Source of the DNA: Castanea sativa
Taxonomy: Eukaryota; Streptophyta; Magnoliopsida; Fagales; Fagaceae
NCBI RefSeq assembly: GCF_040712315.1
Contig: NC_134023.1
Location: 67,120,757 to 67,184,756, forward strand
Direction of reading: 5' to 3'
DNA length: 64,000 bases
In this document: positions 46,560-60,000 of the stretch, in pieces
Numbering within the stretch: position 1 is the stretch's first letter
Layout: every line of letters starts with the position of its first letter
The notes under the pieces: generated by a model
Told to the model about the DNA's origin: nothing
The model's input: only the letters and a program-made list of their open reading frames with translations
Database searches by the model: none
Translations under genes and position numbers: made by a program

Positions 46560-47578
46560 TATGCATCATCATATCATCATAGGATTCCTTCTATATCAAA
46601 TGTTTATTATTTCAGGAGTGGTTCTAGGACCGGAAAATTATTTTACAATTTTCAGTCATAATTTTGACGTGCACAGGATATTGGAAGTGATTGCCTTTCA
46701 TTTGCACATAAATTTACTTTTTTTTTTTTTTACCATTTGCATTCTACCATGTTATAATTGTGACAAAATAATTTGGTAATAGTTTATATTACTAGATTTC
46801 TTTTTTCTTATTTCAGCAAAAAAATATGTTTAATGCCTAGCACTTTGGACACGTTTATTTATTACATTTTAAATAAAGGTATTACGAGCTGCGAAGGTCA
46901 TAGATTCATTAGTGATAATCAAATGGTTATAAGTTATAACCAATGATTTTTGTGTCTGTGTGGACACCTACTGCCTCGGTTTGACCCTGGTCAGGTCATC
47001 TGATCGAATGCAAGGAAAAAACAAATGCCTTATTCATTATTATATCTATGCTTCACAGACAGAGTACATGAAATTCAACCTTTACTTGAACTATAACCAA
47101 TGGGTAGGGTACTAATACAATAGGCGTGGAGGTTTGTACATTATTATTTTGCTAAACCATGATGACAAATTCTATTTTAGTTCATTGACTCATATTGTTT
47201 TGTACTGGTATAATATTGAGTATGCTAAATTAAGTTAATTTACAGTATAATATCTGTTATACATTTATTTAGTTATGAATTCAGTCTCATTTAATATTTA
47301 CATGTAACATATTTTTGTCTCTTGAGATTTTGATATCTCATGTATACCTAAGAGTTGAAATGTTCAATTCTAGTTCTAGTTAAAGGGAATTGTATAAGAT
47401 GCAAACTCAAGCCATATACATAAATTTTAATAGCCCCAATTAGAATATTAAGAGCTAAAAGGGATTCTTCTATAGTAGTAATTCTTCCGGCCCTCCATTG
47501 TCAATAAATTAAAGTTCGATATATTGAATTAAAACTTTGTTAAAGCTAGCTAAAAGGATAGACTAGATATTAGTTTAG

Positions 47579-47580
<2 letters not shown>
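46560..47580. other. AT-rich intergenic DNA
   Basis: No gene or recognised element. The short open frame at 46561-46779 has no support. Confidence 0.5.
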
Positions 47581-47583
<3 letters not shown>

Positions 47584-47651
<68 letters not shown>

Positions 47652-47746
47652 CTCATACGTATCAGATAGAACTAAATTATATATATATACACACACACAT
47701 ATATATATATATAATTTAGTTGTATTTGATACGTATGAGTATAATT
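47584..47746. repeat. (TA)n microsatellite with adjoining foldback element
   Basis: TA dinucleotides run 47584-47646. From 47647 to 47746, arms of about 43 bases (beginning CTCATACGTATCA on one side, ending TGATACGTATGAG on the other) are inverse copies around a short (CA)n loop. Confidence 0.85.
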
Positions 47747-47989
47747 AGTGGGAGTGTTTGCTAAAATAGCATTACAATTTTGAAGTACATACAACAAACT
47801 TAGATAACGTTGGCACTTAACCAAATAGACATTAACACTAAAATAATGTAAAACATATTTGATTTGAAGGCTAAATTAAATAAAATTTGAAACATGAGAT
47901 GAAAGAATGATAACACACACACACATATATATACATATATATATTCTTTGCATTAATTTCAAAAGAAATTATTAGAGATAAAGGTTCTA

Positions 47990-49400
47990 GATTAAAATTA
48001 AAAAAAAAAGCAAGAATTTTTTTATAAGAAATTGAAAAAAGAGCCGGTTATCTTATTCCTTCTCTAGAACCTTGACTTAGTTTAGGAGGTTTCTGAGTGC
48101 TATAGGGGAAAGTTTAATGGTCGACCAGTTATCTTATACGTATCTGTCAATTTCATAAAATGGCTTACTCGGCTACATATTTTCATCCACACATGGGCAA
48201 TCATCATTGCACCAGCCACTACTAGTCAAGCAAGTGGAATGAAAGGATAAGTATTTAAATTACCTAGGGAGGGAAAAAAAAATCTCATGTTTGCATGTGG
48301 TATGAGTATGAAAACTAGTAAAGCAAAAGGATAAAGATGGGTTAGAAAGTTCGTTTACTTTCTACTTTTTCTGATCTAAGAACTGACAAAAAAAAAAAGT
48401 TAAAATTTTTTTTTCTTTCATACAAAATAAAAACTCTACTCTTACTTAATTTAACTGAATATGTATGTGAAACTTCCTTTTTAAGACTTGAACTTAACCC
48501 TTGTCTCCCTCCATCCCACCTCATAAGAATTTTGTGCTTGTAAAGTGACCAAAATCTTAATTTTTAATACCAAATATCTTGATTACAATACAACCTAGGT
48601 ATAATACCTCAATTTTTTTTTTTAAAAAAAAAAATTGACTACAAATTTGGTTATAAATTAATGGCTACAATTCAACTCAATATATTTTTTTTTTTTTTGA
48701 ATTTGAATTTAGCAAAATCACAATTGGATTCCATTTTCTTCTTGTATCCTCTATGCTTACAAAATTTATAAAAAAAAAAATCAAGGATTAATAGATATGT
48801 TACCAATCAAATGTTTAAATTTCAAGTTTTTATAGTTTATAATTATGTATGAAAAAAAATATATGAATTGAATAATAAATAATATCTGATTAACATGAAA
48901 TTTGACATGTATGTTAAGAATATAAAAAAACATGCAATCCTATAATTTATTTTTCAAAATATATAGTCATATTAATTTTTTTAGTGAAAGTTGTAGCTAT
49001 TAGCTATAACCAAGTTTGTAAACAAACTTTTTCCCAAATTTCAATCCTTCATATTCTTGTATTAGAAAAGTTTTGCTGCATACAAGAGTATGTGACCGCA
49101 AAAAGAAAAGGGCATGTGTTCAAGTGTCCACTTGGTCATGTGCATAGCACAAATGTCTTTTTCTTATTGCTGTCACATACCTTTATATGTAGCAATTACT
49201 ACATATAAGTATGAAGCAAAACCTTTCCCTTCTTGCATGGATTCTTTTTTTTTAATACCTTTCTTTGGGTCAACAATGTCTTAAAAGGCATAAATGATGA
49301 TCTCAAAAAAAAAAAAAAAAAAGCATAAAAATGATAAAGGTCAGTCAAATGGCCTAAATCTTGCCCACTTAACAGTCCTACCTGCATGAAAATTGAAATA
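47990..49400. repeat. Unit 2, distal block (matches 63215-64000)
   Basis: Shared phrases: GAAATTATTAGAGATAA (47966; 63246), ATATTTTCATCCACACATGGG (48176; 63507), AGTCAAGCAAGT (48223; 63551), GTCAGTCAAA (49340; 63939). No gene inside. Confidence 0.75.
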
Positions 49401-50057
49401 CTGACGGAATAAACAAATTAATTACCTGCTTAGCTTCTAGAAAGGCCACAAACAAATTAAGTGACTCGAATTCAACTCAGTCAAACTAATTGCAACTAGC
49501 TTTGTCTCTCGCTCTCTCCTTTTCTTTTTCAGTGGGATGGGTGAAAAAAAATTTATCAAGCAATACAGCAAAAAATTACAGAGAGAGAGAGAGTGTGTAC
49601 TGAATTATATTTTGAGAAAATGGTCTCTTATATACAAAAGTCTCAATTAACGAACTAACTAATCATTTAACCTCTCTAAGAAACTGAAATCAGCTAAAAT
49701 AATCACAGAAATATGTGACCAATCAGTGTCTTCATATGCTATTGGGTCTCAATTCAGCAACTTCATAGAACAATCTTGAGAAATTTTGACGGCCCAAAAA
49801 TTCCAGCCTTTAACTAGTAATTAATTGCCTCAAGTAACTAGAATACTGACCAATCTGCTAACTATTTCAACAACAGTACAACACTGTTTTTAAATGATAA
49901 TGACTGTGACTATAATATTGACTGAATAGCCTGGCCTCTGTCCTCCACAACTACATAGATTTCAGCCCGTTTTTTCAACAGCCATGGACATCAAAATGAT
50001 AATGATGACATAGGTCTTTTTGACGTTTTGAATCATATAATAATAATAATATACCAA

Positions 50058-52906
50058 ATGATTAACATGAGAATAAATGGAGATTGCATGCAATTAGATA
50101 TTCATTTTCACCAAGCAGCTATGGAGACCATTGAGACAGAGGAGGTGAGGATTCATGAATGTCCAGTTGGGAGACATCGATCAGTCTCACAAGCACTTCC
50201 AAGGAAAAAGAAAACAAAGAAAATGAAGCGCCGGTATGTGTTCATTCTTCATTTTCTTGTGACTCAAAATAGACCCTTATGGGAAAGAACATAACAGCTC
50301 AAGAATTAAAAATAAAAATTTACTTCTCATTCTATTTAGTGGCATTAGCCCATAAGTTTCATCTCTTTCTTTACTATAAACTCTGCTACCCTTTGTCTTT
50401 TCTAACTTATAAAACCACTCCATAATTTTATTTTATTTTCTCACTTTGGTAATAATTTGAATTATAAATGGTGATTAATTATAGTATTTACTTGAGGAGG
50501 AAAAGGGTATTATGATTAATAAGGATGATGTGATGAGCGATGAAGGATGGTTGAGTGCACCTTATTGTGTAGGTCAAAGTCACATGTTATGGGATTTGGA
50601 AGCTGGTCTGATCTAATTCTCCCATCTCCATCTTCATGAAATTGTCCTTTCAAAAACTTCATTTAACTGAAAGACTTTATGAGTAAAATAAGAGTAAAAA
50701 CTTCTCTCTTTTCAGTGTAAGACTGAGTTTAGGTCATTCAATTAATTGACAATTTCCTTCCATTCCTTAGAAAACCGATGTGCATGAGCTATTTTCTGAA
50801 GGATAGACCACAGAGCAATCTGATTTCCCTATCTTTGAGCTTTCCATAATTACATGTTTGATCTTTTGTTTAACATCTTTGAAATGGTGGACAGAAATTT
50901 GACTCCCAAAGTGTTTAGTTATCTTTTGGGTGAGTGAGGGATTGACTTTACTATAGTTTGGTTATCTTTTGAGTTGTTTACTTCTTTGAAAGTCTATTTG
51001 CTATTTTGCTTTAATGTTAAATTAATAAGATTCATTTTTTCACTTTAATCATTATTTTAGGATTGTATTAGTTGAATGTTAACATTACAAAGTCTTGACC
51101 GCCAAGCTAATAACTAATCGATGTATTTAGCGCACATCTTGGTACTTTGGTAACCCATTATTAAAGAGAGAATTAAAGTAACAACACAAATTTAATCAAA
51201 GTACATATTCATAATTCATAAACATCAGGCTAGACCGATTGGAGGTGGAGATGGAGGTCAAGGTACATATTCATAAACATCAGGCTAAATAGACTGGAGC
51301 TGGAGGGTTGTTAAGTAGAGTTTCATGAAAATATGTTAAAAGAGTTTTGTGATGGTATAGGGTTTTTGGAATTGAGATTCAAGAAAAGGACCTATGTTTT
51401 GTGCTTGCATGTTTGTGTTATTCTTCTCTTTTTGTATTTAATATTCCAAGGGTTTTATAAATAGATTCTTGGATTTCTCATTAGACCACCTTAGATTTCT
51501 CATGTGAATCCTTCTATTCTCTTCTCTCATTTGAGCATTTTTTGTTCTTACAACACTATGAATCAATCTAGTCTCTGTATCTCATTGTGGGTTTGTGAGA
51601 ATACTTTATTTGACTATTTAGATCTACTTCAAACTAAATAAATTAGTAGGCCAAAATATTGTCTGTTTTTTTACTAGCTTGCAATAAATGCTATATGATG
51701 TTCGAATTGCCATATAAGAAATTTCGTTGGTGTAAAAAAAAGCATGTGTATAGATATTGATTAATTCCATTAAGATTTATTTAAAAAATATATATATATA
51801 TATAAAATGTTCTATTATTGTCACAGATAAATATAATGTTTAAGAGGTTTACTGAAATTGAAAAATCATGAACTAAGTTAATATTCACATAAAAATTATA
51901 AATCCTTTATTTGTTTCTTTGGGTTTAGTTTTGTTATTCATTATTTTTTCGAAGTGTCCATGGAATCTAATCTTAGGTCATCACTGCATATGTATCTTGC
52001 TGACAAAGGATGACATGCACGTCATGCATGCATGTTATGAAGTGCACGTCATGCCGACATATTTTTTTTTTTGGGTAGAAATGCCGACATATTTTAGTGG
52101 ACGTACTGTCAATGAATAGTTTAAAATTTTCAGTGGCACTAAGCCTTAAAATACGACTTTTCTCAAGGATTATTCATTACGGACTTTGTTTTTGTAAATT
52201 AATAAATAGGAGTAGCATCAATATTTAGCCTTTGAATATTCTCTTTTTATGTTTTCATGCTTATTTTGTATCACATGTTTCATCACGAAAATGCCTCACT
52301 TTAGCTATTTTTTGTTAACCTCGAATTACGTTTTATAGGTAGTATCTTTGTTAGCTCTCTTTTTTTCTTTTTTCTTTTTTAACTCATGATTTATTTATTT
52401 ATTTATTTTTTAATAGTGTAAGCAGGAAAGAAGTTCGTTCCTCTACAGAATTCCATGATCCACTTAACTTTCTCATAACGATCTTACTTAATGTCCTTGG
52501 ATTAAGCTTTAAAGGCTCAGGCATCTCTCCACTCAGAGAGCACGACAAAATCACGTTCTTCTTTATCATGGTAATAGCTATCTACAGCATCGTATTTTTG
52601 GGGATAAAGCTAGGACCTCAAAACGCAACCCACCTCCCAATGTTCAAGTTTATTTGTGTCATTTGTGCAATTCTTTCATGTGAGTTGCTTGCTTCAATCC
52701 TCGTCAATCCCTTAAAGCTGCTCATCATTAATATATGTGGATTCCTTGTAGAGCTTATTCGTCGGAGCTGGTACAAACTAATTTATGAGCTTCTTTGCCA
52801 TGCAACTAATAATCTGGTACATTGGATCCAACATACATCCCAAGCATTCAAAAGGTTTTCTTTGTTTGGCAGCACAAATAGACAAGATCAAGATGATATC
52901 GTCTAA
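50058..52906 (+). CDS. Putative small multi-pass membrane protein, copy 3 (two exons)
   Basis: Proposed exon 1, 50058-50233, and exon 2, 52426-52906, joined over a GT-AG intron of 2,192 bp (donor CG|GTATGT, acceptor AAGCAG|G). Both sides are phase 2 and the joined frame is open: 218 codons plus stop. Alternative ATGs at 50067, 50088 and 50121. Exon 1 is hydrophilic with a basic end (P-R-K-K-K-T-K-K-M-K-R). Exon 2 has about four hydrophobic spans (N-F-L-I-T-I-L-L-N-V-L-G; F-F-F-I-M-V-I-A-I-Y-S-I-V-F; F-I-C-V-I-C-A-I-L; L-L-I-I-N-I-C-G-F-L-V) and an acidic C-terminus. Exon 2 is supported by conservation with copy 2; exon 1 rests only on phase and splice sites. No family recognised. Confidence 0.45.
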
Positions 52907-53750
52907 TTGGCCTATTTATGTGAATTGGCAATAGTTATTTGGTCATTTGATATTCATAAAATTAATGTCAAATTAAATGTTACTTTCCCATCAAACTAAG
53001 AAACAATTTCTTTGCTTATATAATTTGTTCTTATGTACAATTTATTGTTTTTCTTATCTAAATGCTTGATTAGGCTAATTAAGTTTTTTGTTACTTATTT
53101 AGTTGTCAAGTTCATCCATTTTTCCCTTCCAAATTTAAATTATGAAGAATATAAAGTTTTGGGATAATCATTGATGAGATTATGCACATTAAATGAGTTC
53201 AAAATTTGAAATAAGATCAGACTTTTAGTATTTTGAACTTTTTTAAGTTTTGTATTTTCGACTCATGAGGTTGAACTTTTTTTTTCTATTGATAGTTTGA
53301 TACTCCAAAGATTTTTGGAAACTGAAATATTGAGATTAGTTTTGTATTTTACTTGATGTAATTCTCCTTTTTGGAATGGTTACTATTCTATAAGGAGGCT
53401 TTACGCACTTGTAAAATGAAAACTTTATATGTCATTGTCGCATGTACAATTCATATTCTCGATACACCCAAATAACTTTCCCAAACAAATATAAAGATTA
53501 GGTACTCAAGTTATTTATGAATGTTACTAAATATTAGTCCCAGGCTTAAGCCTAATTAATCAAGTTATTCTCGATGTTGCTCGGCTAAAAGTCAGTTCCT
53601 GTTCACCATCAAGCTGTTTGCAAAATTATTTGTATGCAACAAATATTACCCAAAACAAATTTCATCCACTAATTATTGCACTAGCCACGTCATATGGTCA
53701 TGCAAGGTATGTGATAATCGACCAAAAGATACTTTATTATCGATAGATCA
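52907..53750. repeat. Block after copy 3, related to 20690-21180 and 62690-63140
   Basis: Shared phrases AAAATTAATGTCAAATTAAATG, TTACTTATTTAGTTGTCAAG and TTTACTTGATGTAATTCTCC show that this segment occurs three times in the window. No gene. Confidence 0.75.
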
Positions 53751-53754
53751 ATAC

Positions 53755-54967
53755 AACAATTTCTCTATGTGATTTTTTTTTAAGAAAAATATTTTGTTAA
53801 TAAAAAATCTCATCTCTAACAAGGAAAGTAGGACCCAAATCTAACTTATTAAAAGGGATTTTACATCCATCAGTATACTTCTAGAAATTGAAAGTGGTCA
53901 TTCTTCAACCCACATTATATAGCACCTTGTCCCTCCTTTATCTTTTACATTTGAATTCAGATAATTGTTTTAAGTCTAAGTTTGACTAGGGATTTTCAAT
54001 AAATAAATAAAAAAGTTTGACTGGGGAGGGACAACAACAATGACACATTTGTACCTTAATGTCTCTTTGTTTTCAATGAGGAATTTATTTATACAATGCT
54101 ACAGTCGTTTAGTTGCTTGGTTAGGAAGTTTTAGCCACAGCCACACACACGAACATCCGTGTGTAACACGTGGTTTTCAAAATTTTCTTCTTTTTGAAAT
54201 GCATGTGGAGTTAACGAACTTGATTATTAGCTTTTCTAGAAGGCAATTTTAGTATAATTTCAATGCAACAAACGAAGAAACTTTAATCCAATATGGATAA
54301 CACGAGGCCCACTTCACCATCCCAATACATGCAAAATAAAAGTCTATGACTACAAAATTTTTCACAACTTCTTACTATAATTGTGACGTGGCAGAGTATG
54401 ATTAGTGAAGAAAAAATTAGAATTCATATGTATGTGATAGTTAATCACTTACAGTTTGTCACGTCAAAGTTGTGGTAAAAAATTGTGAAATAATTTGTGG
54501 TTCTAAAACTACTCATTTCCAAAATCATATTTTCCAAGCAAATTTTTTGTTAGCTTCTTCTCAAAAAAAAAAAAAAAAAATTGTTTGTCAGCTTTTATTT
54601 TAAGATTATCATAATTGAGTAATTTGAGTTATTTTTGAGTATTGCCAAAATTTAGTTGGTCATACATGCTTAACCAGAAAGGATATTTTCGTATACTCAA
54701 TGGAATAATCACATGTTCAAAGAATTCTAGTCATGGAAAACAAAAATACAAATATAACAAATTTTTACAATTTTCACAGGGTAAGAATTAAAATATAATT
54801 TATTTATTTGGGTTTATCATTTACTATGACGATGAAAATAAAAATAATGGTTTGGTGTAATTTTTGTACAGTGCTGATGATGATGGAATATGCGTTGGCA
54901 TTCTCTAAAGGTTTTTTTTGTTGTTATTATAATCACCTCTCTCTTCTAATTTAGAACAAGGCACTCA
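53755..54967. repeat. Unit 3 of the tandem duplication, left part
   Basis: Collinear with 43560-44510; interrupted at 54967 by the LINE and continued at 61160. Includes the MITE at 54345-54515. Confidence 0.8.
54345..54515. mobile_element. MITE-like imperfect inverted repeat
   Basis: Left arm CTACAAAATTTTTCACAACT...GTGACGTGGCA and right arm TGTCACGTCAAAGTTGTGGT...TTTGTGGTTC are inverse copies over about 65 bp. Absent from the equivalent place in unit 2 (near 44120), supporting insertion after duplication. Confidence 0.65.
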
Positions 54968-55287
54968 CAAACAATCGTGACTTCTTTCAACTTTTTTTTT
55001 TTTTTTTTTTTTTTCAAAAACACATGTAAAAATATTATCCAAAAGAATTTTAACTTCTTTTTCTTTTCTTTTCCATTTAAAAAAAAAAATTCTAAATTCC
55101 TATTTTAGATACAAGCGGTAGGAATTTTCTCTGTCGCTAGCGAAAGTTAGTAATCCTAACTTCTCCTAGGCTGTAGAACAGTCGTCCCTCACCGGAGGTG
55201 TTTATGTCCCTTAGGGTAACAAGGTTACTCTAAAGGTTTGTTGGGTTTTTTTCTCTCGGGTTCTTGGGAAACACTGTACGCACCTTC

Positions 55288-57012
55288 ATGGACGAACTCA
55301 CAAAACAATGGAAGGGCCTCTCTCTTTCTCAACGGGAAGAACCTAAGTTCCATATGGTACCAGACTTGGCTACGACAGAGTATATCATCGCAGCCAAATT
55401 CTTAACAAAGAGAGCTCTAAATATGGACGCCATTGCAGCAACATTCCAACCTCTATGGCGATCCAAAAATGGTTTCCGGCTGAAAAATCTTGGTAACCAT
55501 ATAGTGCTATTCATTTTCGACAGTAAAGTAGAAGTTGATAATATCATTGCAAACGAACCATGGAGCTATGATAAAAATCTTATGGTTTTGCAACGGTACG
55601 AAGCGGACTCTGAAGTTGCAAGCCTGCCTTTTAACCTCACCCAATTCTGGGTTCAGGTCCATGGCATTCCGATTAGGTACATGAACAAAAAAGTGGCGGA
55701 AGGTTTATGTGAAACGGCGGGTCAAGTATGCCGCCTACAGAACGCCCCTATAGAGGATGGAGGAAGTTTTATGAGGGTCCGGGTTTCGATTGATATTTCA
55801 TTACCTCTGTGCAGGGGACGCGTGATTGCTTTTGACGATAATAGAGAACAATGGGTCACATTCAAATATGAACGGCTTCCTAACCTGTGCTACTGGTGCG
55901 GTTGCCTGACGCATAGTGACAAGGACTGCGATCGGTGGATCGAAAGTGAAGGAACATTACCTAAAACAGAGAAGCAGTACGGACCTTGGATTAAAGCACC
56001 ACCATTCAATGGAAAGGGTAGATCGGTGATATCAGTCCCGGGGTTTTACGCGGCGAAGGTAGCCAAACAGACAGGTGAACACTTTCGGGGACCCACCCAT
56101 CACTCGCCGGCGACTGACAAGTCAACCCGGTCAGAAAAAACAACACAGCCCGACAAGGAAAGTACAGAATCAGGAATGGCGCCGAATCCGCAGGCAGAAG
56201 AGACTTTCCTTACTGGTAAGCCCACTACAAACTTGTCTCCATCAAGCTCGGATTTTATGCCGCACTTTACTCACAAGAATGAATCCCGGACTGTTATTGA
56301 GGAATTAGACCGAGACTTAAGTGAATTTGAATTGCCTCTGCCAGAGAACAACTCCCATCATATTCTATCCCAAAATATCCTACCCCAAACTATCTTACCT
56401 CAAAATATCACTCCATCCACGTCATCCCATAATATCCTGGAAACACATGACCCCACCTCTCATCCCAACTATCATAACACTCCATCCCTTAATTTCAATA
56501 TCCAAAATACACATGACCCCACCTCTCATCCTAAAGATCACAGCACACCATCCCATAATGTCCAAAAAATACATTATCCCACCTCTCACCCCAAATGTCC
56601 TACCACGTCACAAATACCATCCATGCCTCTCTCTGATATTTCCAACCTGACAGTAACCCCACCAAAGAAAAACAACCCCACGTCAAACCATATTAGCATG
56701 CAAACACAAACCCATGATATTCCCACCAAAAATATTACCACGACACTTACACCACCCTATCCCCTCTCTGCTACTTCCAACCCAAAAGTAAACCTGCAAA
56801 ACAAAACCAACCTCACAACCTGGAAACGTATACTCAGAAATGGAGGGGACCAAACACCGGACAACATTGAAATCCGGGGTCAGAAGCGGCCAGCTAGCTA
56901 CCATGAAGATCACACTGGGTTACCAAACAAAAAAATTGTGGTTTCTCAGAGTGGTAAGGAAAATGTTCAGATATTGGCAGAGGCTGTTCAACAGCCCTGC
57001 CAGAAGCCATGA
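55288..57012 (+). CDS. LINE ORF1 protein (DUF4283 + CCHC), intact
   Basis: 574 residues from ATG 55288 (M-D-E-L-T-K-Q-W) to TGA 57010-57012; the frame is open a few codons further upstream but without ATG. A DUF4283-like region spans about residues 30-185. The zinc knuckle CYWCGCLTHSDKDC is near residues 200-213. The C-terminal half is low-complexity, rich in Thr, Ser, Pro, His and Asn, with several repeats of a H-D-P-T-S-H-P-type phrase (about 56440-56600). RNA-binding coat protein of the element. Only ORF1 of the two LINEs here that is uninterrupted. The stop overlaps the ORF2 ATG. Confidence 0.9.
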   Translation: MDELTKQWKGLSLSQREEPKFHMVPDLATTEYIIAAKFLTKRALNMDAIAATFQPLWRSKNGFRLKNLGNHIVLFIFDSKVEVDNIIANEPWSYDKNLMVLQRYEADSEVASLPFNLTQFWVQVHGIPIRYMNKKVAEGLCETAGQVCRLQNAPIEDGGSFMRVRVSIDISLPLCRGRVIAFDDNREQWVTFKYERLPNLCYWCGCLTHSDKDCDRWIESEGTLPKTEKQYGPWIKAPPFNGKGRSVISVPGFYAAKVAKQTGEHFRGPTHHSPATDKSTRSEKTTQPDKESTESGMAPNPQAEETFLTGKPTTNLSPSSSDFMPHFTHKNESRTVIEELDRDLSEFELPLPENNSHHILSQNILPQTILPQNITPSTSSHNILETHDPTSHPNYHNTPSLNFNIQNTHDPTSHPKDHSTPSHNVQKIHYPTSHPKCPTTSQIPSMPLSDISNLTVTPPKKNNPTSNHISMQTQTHDIPTKNITTTLTPPYPLSATSNPKVNLQNKTNLTTWKRILRNGGDQTPDNIEIRGQKRPASYHEDHTGLPNKKIVVSQSGKENVQILAEAVQQPCQKP

Positions 57013-60000
57013 GTCTCCTAGTATGGAACTGTCGTGGGCTTGGGAACCCACTGACAGTCAATCAGCTTGCAGATTTGGTGTGGGCAAAAGATCCCTCTAT
57101 TGTGTTTATAGCCGAAACATGGACAGATAAAGCTAGGCTATAACAAGTGAAAAGGAGAATTCAATTCAAGAATATGTTTGAAGTTCCAAGGAGAAATAAA
57201 GCAGGTGGTCTGGCACTATTTTGGAAGGAAGACTTTAACTTAAATGTTGAAACTTTCTCCTCGAACCATATAGACACCACAATTAATAAAAATACACCTG
57301 AAGAATGGAGATTCACCGGTTTCTACAGAGAACCAGACACCCAGAAAAGACATGAATCGTGCGATAAAATGAGAGTTTTGAAAAACAGGAGAGCTTCACC
57401 ATGGTTATGTGCCGGAGATTTCAATGAGATTACTCGTCAATCGGAGAAAAGAGGGGGGAGAACCCGACCGCATTCACAGATGCAGCTCTTTCGGGACGCT
57501 CTGGATGATTGTAGTTTCATAGACCTGGGGTATGTGGGGTTTCCTTACACTTGGCATAAACACTTTGCTGACTATACAATTTTTGAGAGGCTTGACAGAG
57601 GTTTGGCCACAGCAGAGTGGTTTATGAGATTCCCGGGAACAAAAATCCACCATTTAGATGTATCAACCTCTGACCATAAACCGCTACGGATTACCCCTGA
57701 GGGGATGGACTCGAATTTCCACAAACCGTTTAGATTTGAACAAATGTGGCTAACGGAAAAAGGGTGCACTAATACAGTAGAAGCAGTTTGGAAGGAGAGG
57801 GTTGAAGACCCATGGGACACCAAAGTTCTCAATAAAATAGACAAGTGTTGAAAAGAGCTGGCACGATGGAGCAAAAAATGTTTTGGAAGTGTCAAAAGAG
57901 AGCTCGATAATAAGCATAAGCAACTCAAAAACGCAGAAAAGGAGGCAGCTCGGACTGGAAACTCAACCCGTATGAAGTTATTAGAAAGAGAAGTAAATCA
58001 GTTGCTAGACAAGGAAGCCAAGATGTGGGGACAGCGCTCACGAGTAATGTGGCTTAGAGATGGCGATCGTAATACAAAATTTTTTCACAGCAAAGCTTCA
58101 CAACGACGCCGACGAAACTACATCACCAAACTACGGGATGCCATGGGTAACTGGTGTGTTGGGCAAGAACATGTGAATGCTACCATTCTAGACTTCTACC
58201 AGGATTTATTCTCCTCTGATGAACCAAATGACCTGACCGAAGTGATTGACGTTATACCACATGTGGTTACACCTGACATGAATGCTCAGCTTGACAGAGA
58301 ATTTACTATTGAAGAGGTGGAAAGAGCAATGAAGCAGATGGCCCCCCTTAAATCGCCCGATCCCGACGGCATGCCTCCTTTGTTCTTCCAAAACTATTGG
58401 TCTTTGATTGGGCCCGATGTGACCAACTCCATACTGCATTATCTCAATACAGGTGTGCTCCCACAATCTCTTTGTCACTCTTTCATCACTCTGATACCGA
58501 AGGTTAAGAATCCGGAATATGTGTCTCAATTTAGGCCTATAAGCTTAAGTAATGTGCTTTATAGGATTTTCTCCAAAGTTTTGGCAAATAGATTGAAAAT
58601 TATCATGCCTCGTATCATTTCAGAGCATCAAAGTGCTTTTACATCTGAACGGTTGATTTCAGATAATATTCTGGTAGCTTTTGAAACATTGCACTACATG
58701 AGAAATCATAATAAGGGGAAGACGGGTTTTATGGCCTTGAAACTTGACATGAGTAAAGCATATGACAGGGTAGAGTGGTCTTTTATGGAGAAAGTCTTGG
58801 TGAAAATGGGTTTTCAAGATAGATGGGTGAAACTGATGATGGCATGCATTACCACGGCATCATATTCGGTGTTGATAAATGGAGAACCCCACGGTCATAT
58901 CACGCCATCAAGGGGACTTCGACAAGGAGATCCCTTATCCCCATACCTTTTCCTTATGTGCACAGAAGGGCTGCATGGATTAATAAATAAAGTATCAATG
59001 AATGGTGATATTCGTGGTGTGTCACTTTGCCGTAATGGCCCAAAATTAACCCACTTATTTTTTGCAGACGATAGCTTAATTTTTTGCAGGGCTACGGAGA
59101 ATGAATGCCAAACTTTGTTGACTATTCTTGCTAAATATGAGCGGGCCTCTGGTCAACAAATAAACCGAGCTAAAACCACGCTCTTTTTCAGCAAATCAAC
59201 TAATGCTGAAATCCAAGATAGGATCAAGAATATGCTTGGAGTAACAGTGGTTCAACAGTATGAGAAGTATTTGGGCCTTCCCTCCCTGGTTGGTAGAAAT
59301 AAGACCGAGAGTTTCACCCACATAAAGCAACAAGTTTGGAAGAAACTACAAGGCTGGGAATCAAAGCTTTTGTCTCAGGCAGGTAGAGAAATTCTTATTA
59401 AAGCTGTTGCACAAGCCCTTCCCACCTACACCATGTCTTGCTTTAAATTACCACTTACCTTGTGTAATGAGATTGAAGCATTAATCCGCAAATTTTTTTG
59501 GGGTCAAAGAGGTGATAATTGAAAGATTCACTGGGTGAAATGGTCAGATTTATGTAAGCCTAAATCACAAGGAGGCATGGGTTTTAAAAACTTAGCCACG
59601 TTTAACGATGCACTCTTGGCAAAACAAATATGGAGACTTTTACACGACACCCAATCATTATTTTACAAGGTTTTCAAAGCAAATTTTTTTCCAAACACCT
59701 CAGTGATGGAAGCAAGATCCCCAAGTAATGCTTCTTATGCTTGGAAAAGCATAATAAAAGGGAGGGAGGTAATAAAACGAGGAGCGGTGTGGAGAGTAGG
59801 CACAGGGACTTCAATTCGGGTGTGGGTCGACAACTGGCTTCCTGTGAAGAACAAACCCAGAATTGTGTCACCAAAGCCGGATGGAGAAGACACGGTCAGG
59901 GTAAGTGATTTGATTGACCCAATCAACAGAACGTGGAAAGAAGACTTGCTTGACCGAATTTTCTATGATTTTGAGGCAGCTACTATCAAGGCTATCCCTC

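Noticed and set aside
51919..52119. 66-codon frame upstream of membrane gene exon 2
   Set aside because: It lies in the proposed intron, shares nothing with other units and has no domain.
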